64,000 bases of DNA from Sphagnum compactum (taxonomy: Eukaryota > Bryophyta > Sphagnopsida > Sphagnales). Of this stretch, positions 35,422-48,800 are shown in pieces. The DNA is taken from contig OZ234493.1 of the NCBI GenBank assembly GCA_965153455.1, forward strand, positions 28,200,213 through 28,264,212, written 5' to 3'. The notes beneath the pieces were generated by a model that had not been told where the DNA came from, did not search any database, and saw nothing but the letters and a program-made list of their open reading frames with translations. The position numbers and the translations under genes are program-made. How positions within the stretch are numbered: position 1 is the stretch's first letter; every line of letters starts with the position of its first letter.

Positions 35422-38400
35422 TCAAGTTGGCGATGTCTGTGCAGTTGGGCTATTTGAAGAAGGAATATCTGGGGCAGTGCGGCATCCTTCCAGCATTAAA
35501 ACAACCTCAGCTATGGAGGGTCGGTCGGCAGGGTCTGGAGCTGTACACAAGAGAGCAATTTTCACAGCCAATAAGAACTCCTCCCACTCTGATGACTCTG
35601 GGTCCAGATCTAGCAAGGCAGGATCGAAAACCTCTGTTATCTCCCCTAATTGCAACATCCGCTTCACCCACTTCACTATGTCTTCATCCTGCAGATTGAA
35701 AACGGCGGGCCTCCGTCCTGTCAGAAGCTCAAGTAACACAATTCCAAAACTGTACACATCAGCTTCTTGTGTGAGCTCTCCTGAGTCATTTGCTTCAGGT
35801 GAGACATACCCAAGTGACCCTACCGAACTCGATGATGGTGTCGGGTCTCCAGGTGTTGTGGTCAAGGCCATGAGTCCAAAATCAGAGACATGTGGTTCAA
35901 AGTCCGCATCAAAAAGCACATTGTTTGGTTTTACATCTCCATGGACTATAGGTGGGTTGCACTGTGTATGAAGGAATGAGATTCCTCGTGCAATTCCCAG
36001 GGCGATCAAATGCCGCATTGGCCAGTCTAGAACATGGCTGGTCTGTTTTGAAGCTTCTTGAAGTAAGGAAGCAAGGCTACCATTTGGCATGTAATCGTAG
36101 AGTAAGAGCCGCACATCTTGGTTGATGAAGCAACCCCTGAGAACCATTAAGTTGCGGTGCTTGACTTTTGCCAGCATTGCAGCCTCTGCCTTGAAGTTCT
36201 CTTCTCCTATTTGGCCATCAGGTAACCTTCGCACTAAGAGCACAGTTCCATCCTGAAAGTCATATAATGAACATGATGTCATTGGACAAATCTTCAGATC
36301 GTCTATCTATGGCAAGCTGAGAATTTGAACCAAAACAGTAATCAAGAAAATAGGACAACCTATTCTCTACTACACAAAAGCTCAAGTAGATTACAACAAG
36401 TAACTTCAAGGCTTCCACAAGTTGCTCCCATTTTGAGAGGTTTGAAAGAGAAAATTCAACCTACAACATAATAAAAAAACAACACTCTGAAGGATAGTCA
36501 TCAGTGCAGACTTGTTACCAGAAGAGTGGCTTTGAACAAAATGCCAAAGCGTGAACGGCTTATCACATGGTCTTCAGCGAAATGGCCTGTGGCATCATGG
36601 ATATGTGCAATAGTAAGAGCTTCATGAAACATGACAATAAGTGTCGCTGCAACTGCTTTTGCTTTGGCTCGTGCGGTCCCTCTTCTCCGCCAACATACAC
36701 AGATACAAAGACCACAAAGAGATAGGAGTATAATAAGGGCTAGTAGCCCTGCTCCTCCCACAGCAATACCAACAATTGCCCCTGTACTCAACCCACTTGA
36801 GTTATGATGACAAACCTCCTGTGAACCTGTAAGTGGGGTTCCACACAGGAGTGGATTTCCAGCAAATGAAGAAGCATTAAACCTTGTGGCAAGAGCTGTT
36901 GGAATGAGGCCCTGCAAATTGTTGTCAGAGACATTGAAGGTCTGAAGGTTGGTGAGACCACCAAGAGTTCCTGGAATGGAACCGTTGAGCTTGTTATTTG
37001 AGAGATCCAAATTCTGCAACAGTGTCAAATTTCCCAAGCTTGAAGGGATGGTCCCTTGGAAAGCATTCTGTTGCAGAAAAAACTCCCGAAGCTGCTCTAA
37101 CTGTGAGACTTCAACTGGGATTTCTCCCATCAGATTGTTTCTGTCAAGACTAAGATAGGACAGCCTGCTGCAGTTTGCCAGGTCTGGAGGAATGCTGCCA
37201 GAAAGTTGGTTCATGCCAAGGTCAAGTTCTTCAAGGTTGGAGAGTGCACCGAGCTCATTTGGGATCGACCCATTAAGCTGATTGTTCCTCAGCAACAGAA
37301 CTGCAAGATTGAAGTCATTGCTGATTGGCACAGGTATCTGGCCAGAAAGAAGATTGTTGGAGAGAGACAGAGAAGATAACTTTGAGAGGGCACCGAGATC
37401 TGCAGGAATGGTGCCATTGAGGGCATTTCCACTGACAGAGAAAGCTTCCAGGCCAGCAGAAGTAGCAAATCCTACAGGAATTTCACCAATCAGAGAGTTG
37501 TTTGCAAGAGAGAAACTCTGCAGATTGCTGAGTGAGGTGTATGAAGAAGGAATGCTTCCTGTCAAATTCTGGTTGCTGAGATCCATCATTTGCAAACTTA
37601 CACAGTTTCCAAGCTCAACAGGGAGGTTTCCAGACAGTTGGTTCCCACTCAAGTCCAGAAATTGAAGATGCCGGAGAGACCCAAAAGACGAGGGGATGGT
37701 ACCGGACAGTTGATTTCTTTGCAGATTGAGAACTTGCAGCTCATAACAAAGAGAGAGATTTCCGGGAATCTGTCCAGTCAGGTTATTGAGAGCCAAGGAC
37801 AAAACATTGAGTTTGGAAAGTAGTCCAAACTCTGCAGGAACAGATCCAGACAACTGGTTTCTGTCCAAGGAGACAGATGTCAGATTGACCATATCTCCAA
37901 TGCCTGTGGGGATGGAACCTGAGAACTGATTGGAAGAGAGGGAGAGAATCCGAAGAGCCATGAGTTGTGTCAGGTTCAAAGGAATAGATTGGTTGAGGCT
38001 GTTCCCATGCAGGTCCAGGATCTGCAACATCTTCAAACTGAAAATGGATGGAGGAATGCTACCAGAGAGAAGATTTTGCGAGAAATTCAAGCTCTCAATG
38101 TACACAATTTGGGTGCCAAATGTGGATGGAATGGGACCAGAGAAAGAGTTTCCACCCATTGAAACTTCCAGTAAGGAAACCACATTGCCAAGCTGCTCTG
38201 GCAGGGACCCATTGAGTCGATTGTTGTCGAGTCGCAAGATTTGAAGCTCCGCAAGATTGCTGAAGTTCAATTTTATGGTACCTGAGAAACCATTGCCTCC
38301 AAGGTCTAGGGTTTGAAGCTTACTGCAATTGCTGAGGTTTGATGGAAGTGTGCCAGAGAGCTGATTCTGGTTCAATGTTAAGTCCTGAATATTCGACAAG

Positions 38401-39119
38401 CCACTTAGCTCTGATGGCAACTCTCCAGTGAGAAAGTTTTGTTGGAGTGCTAGGGTTGTGAGAAGAGAACAATTTCCCACACTTGGTGGAATGGTACCTG
38501 TGAGGAGATTCCTCGACAGATCAAGGATGCGCAGTCTTTTGAGATTACCAATCTGAACTGGTATGCTTCCTGTGAGACTGTTGGATGCCAGATGTAGAAC
38601 CTCCAGCTGCTGCAGAGCTCCTGATCCAGTGACAATCTCTGCTGGAATGGGACCAGAGAAATCATTCTGATACAAGTAGAGAGCTCGCAGTTGTGAGCAG
38701 TTAGCGAGCGATGGCGGAATAGTACCACTCAAGTGATTTCCTCGAAGACTTAGGATCTGAAGCTGTCCCAGATTCCCCACTGCCTCTGAAAGGTATCCTC
38801 GCAATTCAGCTCCAGGCAGATGAATCGCTGACACACGCGGCTGCTGATCGACATCAGTGCATGTGACACCTCTCCAGCTGCTGCAAAAACTACTCGCATT
38901 CGCCACCGCTGCCGTCGTCGTCGTCGTCCAACTGCTCAATACGCCATGAGAATCGTTCAATGCAGCACGAATCTCCAACAAAGCTGTAATGTCTGTCTGT
39001 GTATTCTGCTGCTGTGCTTCTTGTGCTCCTCCCACGCTCGGGAAGACTAGCAAGCCGCTCACTAGAACAAACACTAGTAGTATTATCAGCGCCGGGAGAT
39101 TGCTGCTCGCCGCCTCCAT
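35422..39119 (-). CDS. Leucine-rich-repeat receptor-like kinase (At4g36180/At1g75640 type)
   Basis: Exon 1 is 39119-36519 (867 codons) and exon 2 is 36252-35422 (277 codons with stop). The 266-bp intron (donor CTG|GTAACA, acceptor CAG|GATGGA) joins KATLL to DGTVLLVRRL in frame, giving 1143 aa. Residues 1-32 form a signal peptide. The LRR N-terminal cap with SSWRGVTC follows, then some two dozen plant-type repeats (LxGxIPxxLGNL) up to about 740, and a cysteine pair after them. A membrane helix lies at about 780-809, ending CVCWRRR. The kinase runs from about 850 to 1120. Its glycine loop is weak, arginine (VRR, 875-876) takes the place of the ATP-binding Lys, the catalytic loop is HGDVKPNN (971-978, non-RD), DFG is at 991-993, and SPE replaces APE. 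From memory the Arabidopsis homologue has the same Lys-to-Arg change and HGD, so this looks inherited, and activity may be weak or absent. The ligand is unknown. Confidence 0.95.
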
Positions 39120-40530
39120 AGCAGCCAGACCCTTTCAGCTCTTCTTTTGTTTCTCCATTCTGATCTAGTGTGCGTTACCTCAGCCTGTCTGTGTCTGTCT
39201 TTCGTTGCCAGTTCCTGTTTGTGCAGCTTCTTCTTCTTCTCCTCCTTCTTCCTGCTCCTCCTAGTGTAAATATGCTTGAAACCAGCTTCTGGCAAGTCAT
39301 GTAAATCCTCCTTGCATCCTCACTGGTCAGTGTTCTTCAGCTCGCTTGTCGATCGTCTACAACATGCTTCAAGATCATGTAATATAAAATTAAGCGAATG
39401 CTCCTGCTGCAATCTCTGCTGCAATCATTCCTGAAGATGATGAACTCATGCAACTCAAAACTGGCGAACAATAAGTGGTCGCAGAGCTCTCCTACTGTAA
39501 TTGCTCCTTGCAATTTGCATCTAGTGTCAAATCCTGCACTGGACTACTGACTGCTGCTGCAAACCTGTAGAGAGAAACAAAACATTCCAACAACAACCCG
39601 CTCCAAAGCAGCTCCAACACAAATGGGTGGAGCTTAATCTGCGCAAGCAGCGTCAATGATTCCTTCTGGACGTATCAAACTCTGCAGGCAGTGTCAAGAT
39701 CCGACAACAGGAACTCCGGATTCGAGGATTACTGGCCTTCTGCTTGCATATTCCCAGATTCATCCTTCTCTTTCTCTAGTGAAAATCTATAATCCGATGC
39801 ACTACTACTGCATGCTGTTCCGATGTGTGAACAAGATTCTGAGAAGAAGCAATCCTGCACATAACTTCCAGGTTCTCCATTTACCCAAGTCTCTCACGAC
39901 CAGCAGCTGCAGAATTGACCATGGACAGTGCACTGTCAAACTACAAACATTGTTCAACAACAAACAAGGAAATTTGTTTTTCCCTTCTGCAAGTACTTGT
40001 AGCGAGCTTCCTCCTCCACCTTCTCCTCCTCTTCCTCTTCCATAAACATATTCTCTTCATCATCACATGAATTCTCTAGCTAGTTTGCAACTACACTGCA
40101 GCTAGATAGCCACACTCTCTCCTCTTCCCTTCTCTGGATCCAAAAAAAACTATAAATCTCAGACAGATTCAAACACTGAAAACAAACAAACTTCTCAGTG
40201 AAAGGAAGTGAAGTTTCAGCACAACAATCTCCAAATTCTCATGACAGGCCAAAGTGAGCACCCCATCAAAAAAGGAAAAAATGGATACTCTGAAACACTC
40301 TTGCACACAAACAGTTTCAGCAAAAACTTTGTTCTAGATCACAGAAGCTCACCAAAAAGCTCATCAAAGAAAGCTCTCTGTTTTTTCTTCTCTCTTCCTC
40401 TGGGTCTGTGTGTGTGTGTGTCTCTCTCTCTGTGTTTTTTCTTCTCTCTTTCATGTATTTTTCTATAAGTAACAAGTAGCTTTCTGCACAACCACTTTGT
40501 TGTGGAATTCTCAACAACCCTTGGAAGATT
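39120..40530 (-). promoter_or_regulatory. 5' leader and promoter region of the receptor-kinase gene
   Basis: On the minus strand this region is rich in GA and GAGA stretches, for example the CT/GT simple sequence at about 40,405-40,450, as often seen in long 5' leaders of plant receptor kinases. Small frames (39086-39295, 39656-40045 and others) lack known motifs. The transcription start could not be fixed. Confidence 0.4.
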
Positions 40531-40738
40531 GCTCTTGGATAGTAGCATGTGGCCTTCATGTATGAATTATAAATGTCACAATGGACAACATCTGCTAATT
40601 TTATTTTGGGTATCCGTATGGTAGCAATCTCTTGATTAGTAAAAAGATTGGATGGGTTGTTGGAAACTTCTTGTTTTTCAAAGTCTTAAGCCCTCTTGTT
40701 CTTCTGTACTGGAAGAAATTGTTTGTTTTAAGTATTAG

Positions 40739-42449
40739 TAGAGTTATTGGTAAAGTCACCCTGTCTTTGGGCTTCCTTTCACCCCCTGTCCCCTCTTTCT
40801 GCAAAGTAATGAAATTTGATTAAATCTCAGTTTGAGACTAATTATAGTGATGAATGATGAAACCCTGTTTGGGTCTCCTTTCACCCCCTGTCCCCTATTT
40901 CTGCAAAGTAATGAAATTTGATTAAATCTCAGTTTGAGACTAATTATAGTGATGAATGATGAAACCCTGCCAAACTTTATAAAAAGAAAGCACCCAAGAA
41001 AGGGGGAGAAAAAGAAACAACGTGTGCAAGGACCAGTGTCCATTCAGGCAAAAGAGCCCTAAAGAGGTGAGCCACACGGAGGAAAGGGAACCACTAAGTA
41101 CCCAAACCTCCACCAGTGGCATGAAGCTTATCAACTAAAGAAAAGGGAGGTAGACCTGATAATTATAGTAGTTGTACAGGTAGCAGTAGTGGAGAGGCGC
41201 TCAGGAAAAAGGAAAGACAGGATGAAACTTAGTTTATCATCAAAATTGGTGGAAAGAACTAGTTTGGGTCCCAATTCTTTGGTTATGTAAAATTTTCATT
41301 CCTAGCTATAGATTTATGTTTGATGCCCTATTATGTTGAAACTGGCCATTCTCGCCCCTAATCATCTGACTTTAAGGATAACATTTTTATGTCACCATTT
41401 CTTAAAAATCAAACTTGATGTTAGATAATTGTTGGTTCAAATGTTAACATTCTAACAGTGACAATTTGTGTTCCAAGCTCCAGTTGAAAACTCTAACTTA
41501 GAATAGGTTTGTTGAACTGGCAGCGTGAGTGTACTTATATCTCTTTCTGGCTACTTAAGTCCCATTGTCCAGAGGGGGCCGGGTGTTGGTTGATTATATC
41601 CATTAGCTGTCCTTTCACCCACCAAAAAAGAAACTGGAAAAGCAGCTTGGCATGCAGAAAAGTGAAACATGCTGAGGTAGGGTCATGAAAGGGACATGAA
41701 AGTGGAGATACATGGCATAATACAAAACATGAAGGGGCCATGGGCTGGGAGTTGTGTGACAAGTGCACATGATAACCAACATGCACTCCGTGCAAAGGGG
41801 ATGCATATGTTCAGGTAGCTTTACAATTGTAAAATTTCAGTTTTAGTGGAAATGAGTTTTCTGAACTTCTCAATTCCGAATATTACATTAAAACCTCATT
41901 CTACTATACACCTTGTGATGGCATGGCATGGTTACGGAAACTGGCACTGCTTTATAGTGTTATAGTTGTCTTTGGGAAAGGCATCTATTTGAACGAGGAC
42001 CAGAGTGAACCAATAGCCACGAGTCCATCCTGAGGGAATGGATGGTGGGTGGATAATTCTGTTGTGTCTGTATTTTTACACAATAGAAAGGCAAATGCCT
42101 ATCATTCTCAGTTGCAGCCTTGTAAGAGGTTAGTGACTTTTGATTTTACAAACCAGTATTTGGCAATCAAGTATACTCCTAATTAAACCCATCAAATTTT
42201 GTGATAAACTGAGTTTCATCCTGTCCTTCGTTTTTCCTGAGCGCCTCCACTGCTGCTACATATATTTTCACTGCTCCTACCTGTAGGACTACTATAATTA
42301 CTCTTGAACCTTGTGCATTACATGTTCAGCATTACATACTGAGATATAATAAGATTTCCTTGCTTTGTGGATACCACTACGACTGAAAGAGGGGATAGGG
42401 GGGTGAAAGGAGGCTCAAAGACAGGGTGAAGACTTTACAGATAACTCTA
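40739..42449. mobile_element. Non-autonomous DNA element with long, interrupted terminal inverted repeats
   Basis: The left end (TAGAGTTATT...GTAAAGTC, 40739-40800) is the inverse of the right end (42386-42449), sharing CACCCTGTCTTTG and the following CCTTTCACCCCC tract. A second inner pair matches in the same inverted order. TTATAGTAG...GGAGAGGCGCTCAGGAAAAA and GGAAAGACAGGATGAAACT (41160-41260) correspond to the complement of 42185-42296. The left arm is longer because a 102-bp segment is duplicated (40763-40968) and more sequence is inserted. The roughly 930-bp centre holds no recognisable protein. A clear target-site duplication was not found, so the superfamily is open (Mutator-like or a foldback). 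Confidence 0.7.
40763..40968. repeat. 102-bp tandem duplication inside the left arm
   Basis: Two nearly identical copies, with CCTTTCACCCCCTGTCCCCT starting at 40775 and again at 40877. They share AGTAATGAAATTTGATTAAA and TTATAGTGATGAATGATGAA. The right arm has only one counterpart, so the duplication arose after the element formed. Confidence 0.9.
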
Positions 42450-42704
42450 ATGGCTGTCAAAGTTTGAACTGTGAACATTACCTATTAATGCCCAAAAGAA
42501 TGATGTCAACACATCAACAGTAAGGTATATGAACTTTTTGGTATTCTTTGAAGTTTTAAAGGGTGCATAGTACATGAAAGTGTCATGATTGAGCACTTTT
42601 GACTTGTGCATCAACACCAAAAACCATGGACCTTGGGATGATTACCAAAATTACAAATGTAGCTTAACTTTACATGCACTATAAAGGAACCTAGAAGACA
42701 TTTA

Positions 42705-43040
42705 GGGCGAGTTTAGATGAGGGTCTTCAAGGTCCAGGGACCAATGAATTCAAGCAATCTTATTGGTCGAAAGCTTTAAATTGGTCCGAAGACCTTTAGA
42801 TGAGAGGGTCCAAGACCAAAAAGTGGCAAATTGAGGCTAAACCTACATGGCACCTGTTTTTGAGGGAAAATCACTTGGTTTGGACCAAAATGCAGTTCTA
42901 CAAGGAGCGCTCCTGATTTGGAGAACCAAGAATCAGGCTAGGGACCAAGGTAGAGTCCAATTCAAGGATTCAATTTGCTTCAAATCAGTCCAAATTGGTT
43001 CCTAGGAAATTGGACCCTGGACCCTGGTCTAAAATGGGCC
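42705..43040. mobile_element. Tourist-like (PIF/Harbinger) MITE
   Basis: A 336-bp element flanked by TTA on both sides (42702-42704 and 43041-43043). The left end reads GGGCGAGTTTAGATGAGGG and the complement of the right end reads GGCCCATTTTAGACCAGGG. They share GG-C, TTTAGA and AGGGTC, with AGGTCCAGGGACCAA-like sequence further in. The GGGC/GGCC ends and the 3-bp TTA duplication are hallmarks of Tourist MITEs. It encodes no protein. Confidence 0.8.
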
Positions 43041-45705
43041 TTAGTTTGCCTACAAGGCTCACAACTTCATTTCAGAGCTGGTCAAAGATGCAACCATCTT
43101 AGTGGGGAGCACTGCAGATGAAAATCCTCCCTTAAGGTTTGATTCTAGGTAACCTACTCACATGGTTTAAGTTGGTTGAATGATATACAATTGAACTGTG
43201 CTCATCATCCCCAGGCCAAATATTTGGGCCCGGGTGAACCAGCACTCACAAGTGCACCAGTTGACTGTTCTGTCCACTGGATGGGGTGGGATTTTTCATC
43301 TTGTTCCTGAACATAGAATAATCGCCATGGTATTTCTCATGGTCGAACTTTTTGGTGCTGACCTTTTACTTAGTTTTCTTTGAGGGTTCTATCCGAGTGT
43401 GTTCGAGAGTGGAACAGGTTGTTCTCATTGTCGATTTCACATTCAAAGTGAAACTACTCAAACCCTAATATTAGTATACTCATTATAGTATATACCCTAA
43501 TGTTATCATGCAATTTACATTCAATAGTTCAGTGAACTATAATGAGTATACTAACATATGAGTATACTAACATGGCCTTCATCTGGTGAATTAAAATTAA
43601 GAACTATTATCAACGCCTCAAGGGAAGACATAAAATCAGCAATGGGTCCTTATTGGAAACAGTATAAAACTACTGCCAGCATCACAAAAGATGGATAATG
43701 CCCACACACATTTTGATACTGCTAATTACACAGTTTGAGTGTCGTGAGTCCTGTTGTTATGCACATCTTCGATTTATAATGCCGAAATGTGTCCTTCCGA
43801 CCCCCTCTAGACACATCTTGGACATACAAATGGGCAGTCAACAAAAAAAGAAGCAAGCAGTGCTTTTGTATTGCCTACAATAAGGACCCATTTTGTCCAT
43901 TTTTTGGGTCTTCAGAACCACATAAGCAATGGACAACTAAACATCCCTAATAAGCACTGTCTAGCATAAAAAAAAATGGTTATAGCGCTTAACTCTGTGG
44001 CAGGGTTTGATGTTTCGAGCTTGCAGCAGATGTTAAATAAATAAAAATTACTCTTTTTTAGTGTTTGAATGCATGCTATTAGTTGGTATTTGCTTTTTCA
44101 TGAGGAAGGTGTTGAGTTTGATATATTTGGCCTGGGACAACAAAACATGTAAAATACATTAAATAATTTCTTTTAACACAAAAACATGGAGAACATGAAA
44201 AATCACATAACATGGTTCAACACAAAACTACACATGACACAAAAAAAGACAAAGCTTAAAAGTGTGCCAAGCAGAGTTCACTAGAGCATATTTAGTGTCT
44301 CACATAAGCTCCTAGCTTCATGTTCATTATTAACAAAAGTAGACTATGGAATAGCAAGACTTCTATTGAATGTAAATGTGAACAAGATAAATTATGATGT
44401 TCTAACTTTTGCTAGCCATAATTTTTAGCACTCCGTGAAAACAATGTTCTTTCCCATATAGAAGTCAGTCACAATTTCACAAGGATTTGTATGTTAACCC
44501 CACAATCCATAACACTCATGCCAACAACTTCAAATTCATTTACACATTCATATTCATCTCCGATTTTGATCATAGGACACAAAAATTACATGCATCCTCA
44601 AAATTCCTCTCCATCTTCATTGCTTTGTGTCTTAAGAACCTATAAAAGAACTTGGGAAAAAATAGTGAAATATTTACATATACATATTGTTATTCTAAAA
44701 AATGATTGGGATAAAAAGGTTGGGACTTGGGAGTGACGATACATTTGACTTGATTGAAAAATCCAAAGAAACAATCAACCAAATGGTTTTTTTTTTCTCA
44801 ATTTTGTGATGCAGCCAAAGTGGCAATCATCCATCAAAAGATTTAGCCAAATTTGGTTATAAATAGATATAGAAATAAAAAAGTTTCACGATCCTTCTAT
44901 ATTGTTTGAATACCTATATACTAGAAACTAATTATAAACCCTAGAAAATTGTTCATTTTTACATTTTTTATTTTTCAAATTCACCGATGGAAAAAAACTC
45001 AACACCGAAAAAAAAATTCAATACATCATATAAGTGTACAATTGCCTCAATCTCACATGTTGTACAATTGGACTAAGGTGACATCTAGCTATGACAAAGA
45101 GATCTCCACATCAAACTTTGGACTTTTTGTGTAGGGAAAAACATGTAATGGGAAATCCCCATGACAAGGGGCTTGGGATGAAGTGATAAATTACAAGATG
45201 TTATACTCCCCCAAATCCAACTTCATGAGGCTTGTCATTTTGTGCCTTGCATGGTTTTGCATAGAACCATGTAACTCATTCATGTTTTGATGTTTTGCAC
45301 AAAACGAAAGAATTGATATGTTTCCAATTCTCAGTGAGATTCGAATTGACCATCGTAAGAAAGTAAAGATCTAATTATTTTCACTAGTTTACTTCCTACT
45401 ACTTGAAATTTTAGTATTTATTTTTCACTTTTCAAGTTATAAGTCAAAACCACATAGTGCATTGTGTTCCTTTTTCTACCCCTTGCCCTCCAAAAGTTCG
45501 ATGGGGGTGTTCAACAAAATTTGTGGTACTTAAATCTAGCCCCCACTCATGTCATATGGATCATCCATAGTAAAACCCATAATGGGTTGATACTATTGTC
45601 AACTTAAACATACTTAGATCTCGAAACATAAGAAGGGGAGTGTGTCTTCGGTTCTTAGCCTTTTCCTTATAAATTTAGCTTGGGAACAAGCCTCTTCCTT
45701 CAACA
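43041..45705. other. Intergenic DNA, no gene recognised
   Basis: No conserved frame. At 43234-43262 a single end GGGTGAACCAGCACTCAC matches the terminus of the MITE at 53125 and may be a one-ended relic. A direct repeat of ATGAGTATACTAACAT occurs near 43,540-43,575. Confidence 0.45.
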
Positions 45706-45849
45706 AACTCACCATGTATTGGAACACTATAACTCTATCATTTGTGTGTAGAACTCTAAATATACAAGTGTTTTTAACTCACCATGTATTGGAACACTAT
45801 AACTCTATCATTTGTGTGTAGAACTCTAAATATACAAGTGTTTTTAACT
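45706..45849. repeat. Perfect 70-bp tandem duplication
   Basis: The segment from AACTCACCATGTATTGGAAC to GTGTTTTTAAC is repeated with an exact 70-bp period (45711 and 45781) and no visible mismatch. This implies a recent origin or an assembly artefact. Confidence 0.95.
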
Positions 45850-48800
45850 TAGCTATTTAGCTGCCACCAATGCCACTTGTCAAAAAATTCTCAAAGAAAA
45901 GACTACAACCAACCATTGGTTTTGGTGGTCTCTAGTGCCTTATGGGAGACATTAAATGGCCCCCAACAAACACTATCCAACACATTTTGCACCCTTTTTG
46001 CATCTTATATGGTTCTACATAGAATTGTATAGTGTGATTTTACTTATTTTGCAAAAATATTTTTAGCTTTTTGTTTTATATGTTCAATTGTCCTACACCA
46101 ATTTTGAACCCAACAACCTTTCAAGATAAAGTGAGCATACCATCCATCATCATAGATTTTGGCTTTGAACATCATGAGTGCTATTTTGATTTAACACTAT
46201 CATGCAAATTTTGTTGTGACAACTTGTCGAGTGGATGTTTTGAGTGTGTATGATTTGCATATGCACCCATTTTTGGCTCCATTGGTTTAATTCTTTCCAA
46301 TTTTGTGGTGTAACCAAAGTGATATATAAAGAATTTGGCCATAAATTAGATATGAAATTTTAAGTAATTTAGAAATTATTTTTAATGTAACTATTTTTAT
46401 TTTTTTCTTCCAAAATCTAGCAATTTTGGGCAATTTTTTCATTAAAATTTCTTTGAACAGATCAAAATCTTTTACCTTAGTAAAATTGCCACAAAAGAAC
46501 CATGGCTTTAAAAAGAGATTCTTCTTCTTAAGCCAATAGGATTAAGTAATTGAAATTTAACATATATGAAATTGAAAATGCTTTAACTTTAGGATGTTGC
46601 TAAAATGGGGTATAAATAGAACAATGTAAATGATCATGTAAACCACATTGTAGAACTTTGTAAGTAAACATCCCAGTTTATATATTTACATTTCTTGTTA
46701 AGTATATTTTGGGGTTTACACTTGCATGACATGCATTTTATTTTTTTTGAAACACACTTACATGATTTAGTGTATATGTTTTTTGATTGTGTAAAGTTGT
46801 GTAAGTGTAAATTACAATTCAATACTCTCACTTTTATGATGAACCAAAAATCTTAATCTTCAAGGACATCAAAAGGTGCAATATTTTCATTTTGTTACAA
46901 TTTTTTTTTCCTTTTGTGACAACATGAATGAATGAATGAATGAACACAATACCTTTAGCATAAGCATACTACATTTCTCATTTTAAATCTTCTCCATAGG
47001 ATTCAAGATGACAACCTTGGAAGTGAAATTGTCAACCAAAAAAATGAAATAAAGTTGAGGAGGTAATAAGTAAGAAAAATAATAATGTCAGTATGGAGGA
47101 ATGCTTTTAATTGTGGTTTTGTGAGCTTCTCCCAAGTTATTCCCATTTGCTTTGCTTGTGTTTCTTTTATTGGTATAGCTATTGATATTGTGGTCATCGT
47201 GCAACTCATGGCATTACTATGAGCTCCAAAAATGACATGTTTGAAATGAACTCCTTACCCCTTTTGTCATTCTGTGCCTTTTTTTATGGTCATCCTATAA
47301 TTGCTTTTCATTGTCATTTTGTATAACAATGTTTAGGGTGGGTTCTCCCCATATTGTTTGCCTTCGTTCACTTTTTTTAAACGTTTAAATTTACATCATA
47401 ACCATCTTGCAATTCCTAACATTGTTGCAACTTTGTTAGCAACCTCTTTAAAGGGAATTCCACCCCTTTGTCATTTTACACATGATTAGTCACACGGACT
47501 TGAATAATATTATTTTTGTTGTTACAAAAATCATAATCATTAATGATAATGGGAGGTGCAATATTATCATTTTTTTCAAATGATAATCTTCCTTGGTAGT
47601 GAGGGGTGCAATATCCCTTTATTCTTATATATTTTAATTATTTATGATAAAATACTCACCATACCCATAGCACATGCATTTCCTTTCTCTACTTTCTCTC
47701 CAAAAAATGTATAAGAATTTCATTATTGTTTATAAGTTGTGTATTTTACAATGATTAATGTGAAAAAAATTATGATTCATGTTTTGATTTTATGTATAAA
47801 GGTATAGCAAATGGGCAAAGGTATTTAAATTTGGAGGCTTTAGGCCCATCATCAAGTGAAGAAAACAAGTTTAATTTGTTAAATGAAGAACTTTTTCTTA
47901 TTTCCTTACTCTCAAATCTTCCTACATTTGAGGTTGCCCAAGCTTCTTTAGTCATAAATATTAATATAGATACCAAAATACAAGTCATTCCTTAAATTGC
48001 AATGGCAAATATTGTAAACATTAAACATTAAATTGTAGACATTTTAAAAATTGAAGTCAATTTACAACAAAGTGAAGGTATTATAAAATATTTGTCATCA
48101 TTGAAATATTTGTCATATTTGAGTTAACATATTCTTAATCTTTATGACAATATAGAGAGTATCTCAAATGCAAGTATTACTCAATAGTGCAACATTTGCA
48201 TTCAAGATATTCCCTAAATTGATAAGGGGCTAAGAGCTACCTTAATTCAAATATGACACGTACCTTCATTTTGTTAGAAACCCACACATAATTGTAAATT
48301 TAAGGTTACTTGTTAAAAGTTATGGTGAAATACCATTTTTTTGGCAATTACCTTGTTTGATTGCATCAAATGGCTTTACATGGTTATACACTTGCAGTTA
48401 CACATCCCATGTTATACTATTTCACTTACCTAACCAATATATTACAAACCATATAGAGAAAAAAATGGAATTCCCAACATGTTTGTTGTGCAAGTTTTTG
48501 CCAAAAGGCTCCTGGAAATTAAGGCCTATGAAAGGGATACTTCATGGATTCATTTTTGGAAAAGGGTTAGAAAAAATGATGGCATTGCCAAATTCTTACG
48601 AATTGTTGATGTGAAATTGCAAGCACCCTTCCATCATCAAATAACAAGGAGCCACTCCATTGTAAATTTGTGAGGATGTAGGAGCTGAATCCTTCCCTCC
48701 CATCTCCTTCATTTGCCTTTAAACTTCAATTCCCCGCTTCCACTTACAAGATTTTGCATTATTTTGCAAACTCCTTTTAATGGTTCATTATAGAATTTGC

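Noticed and set aside
36949-38244. Plus-strand open frames opposite the receptor-kinase LRR exon
   Set aside because: They mirror the repetitive LRR codons on the other strand. No independent family resemblance.
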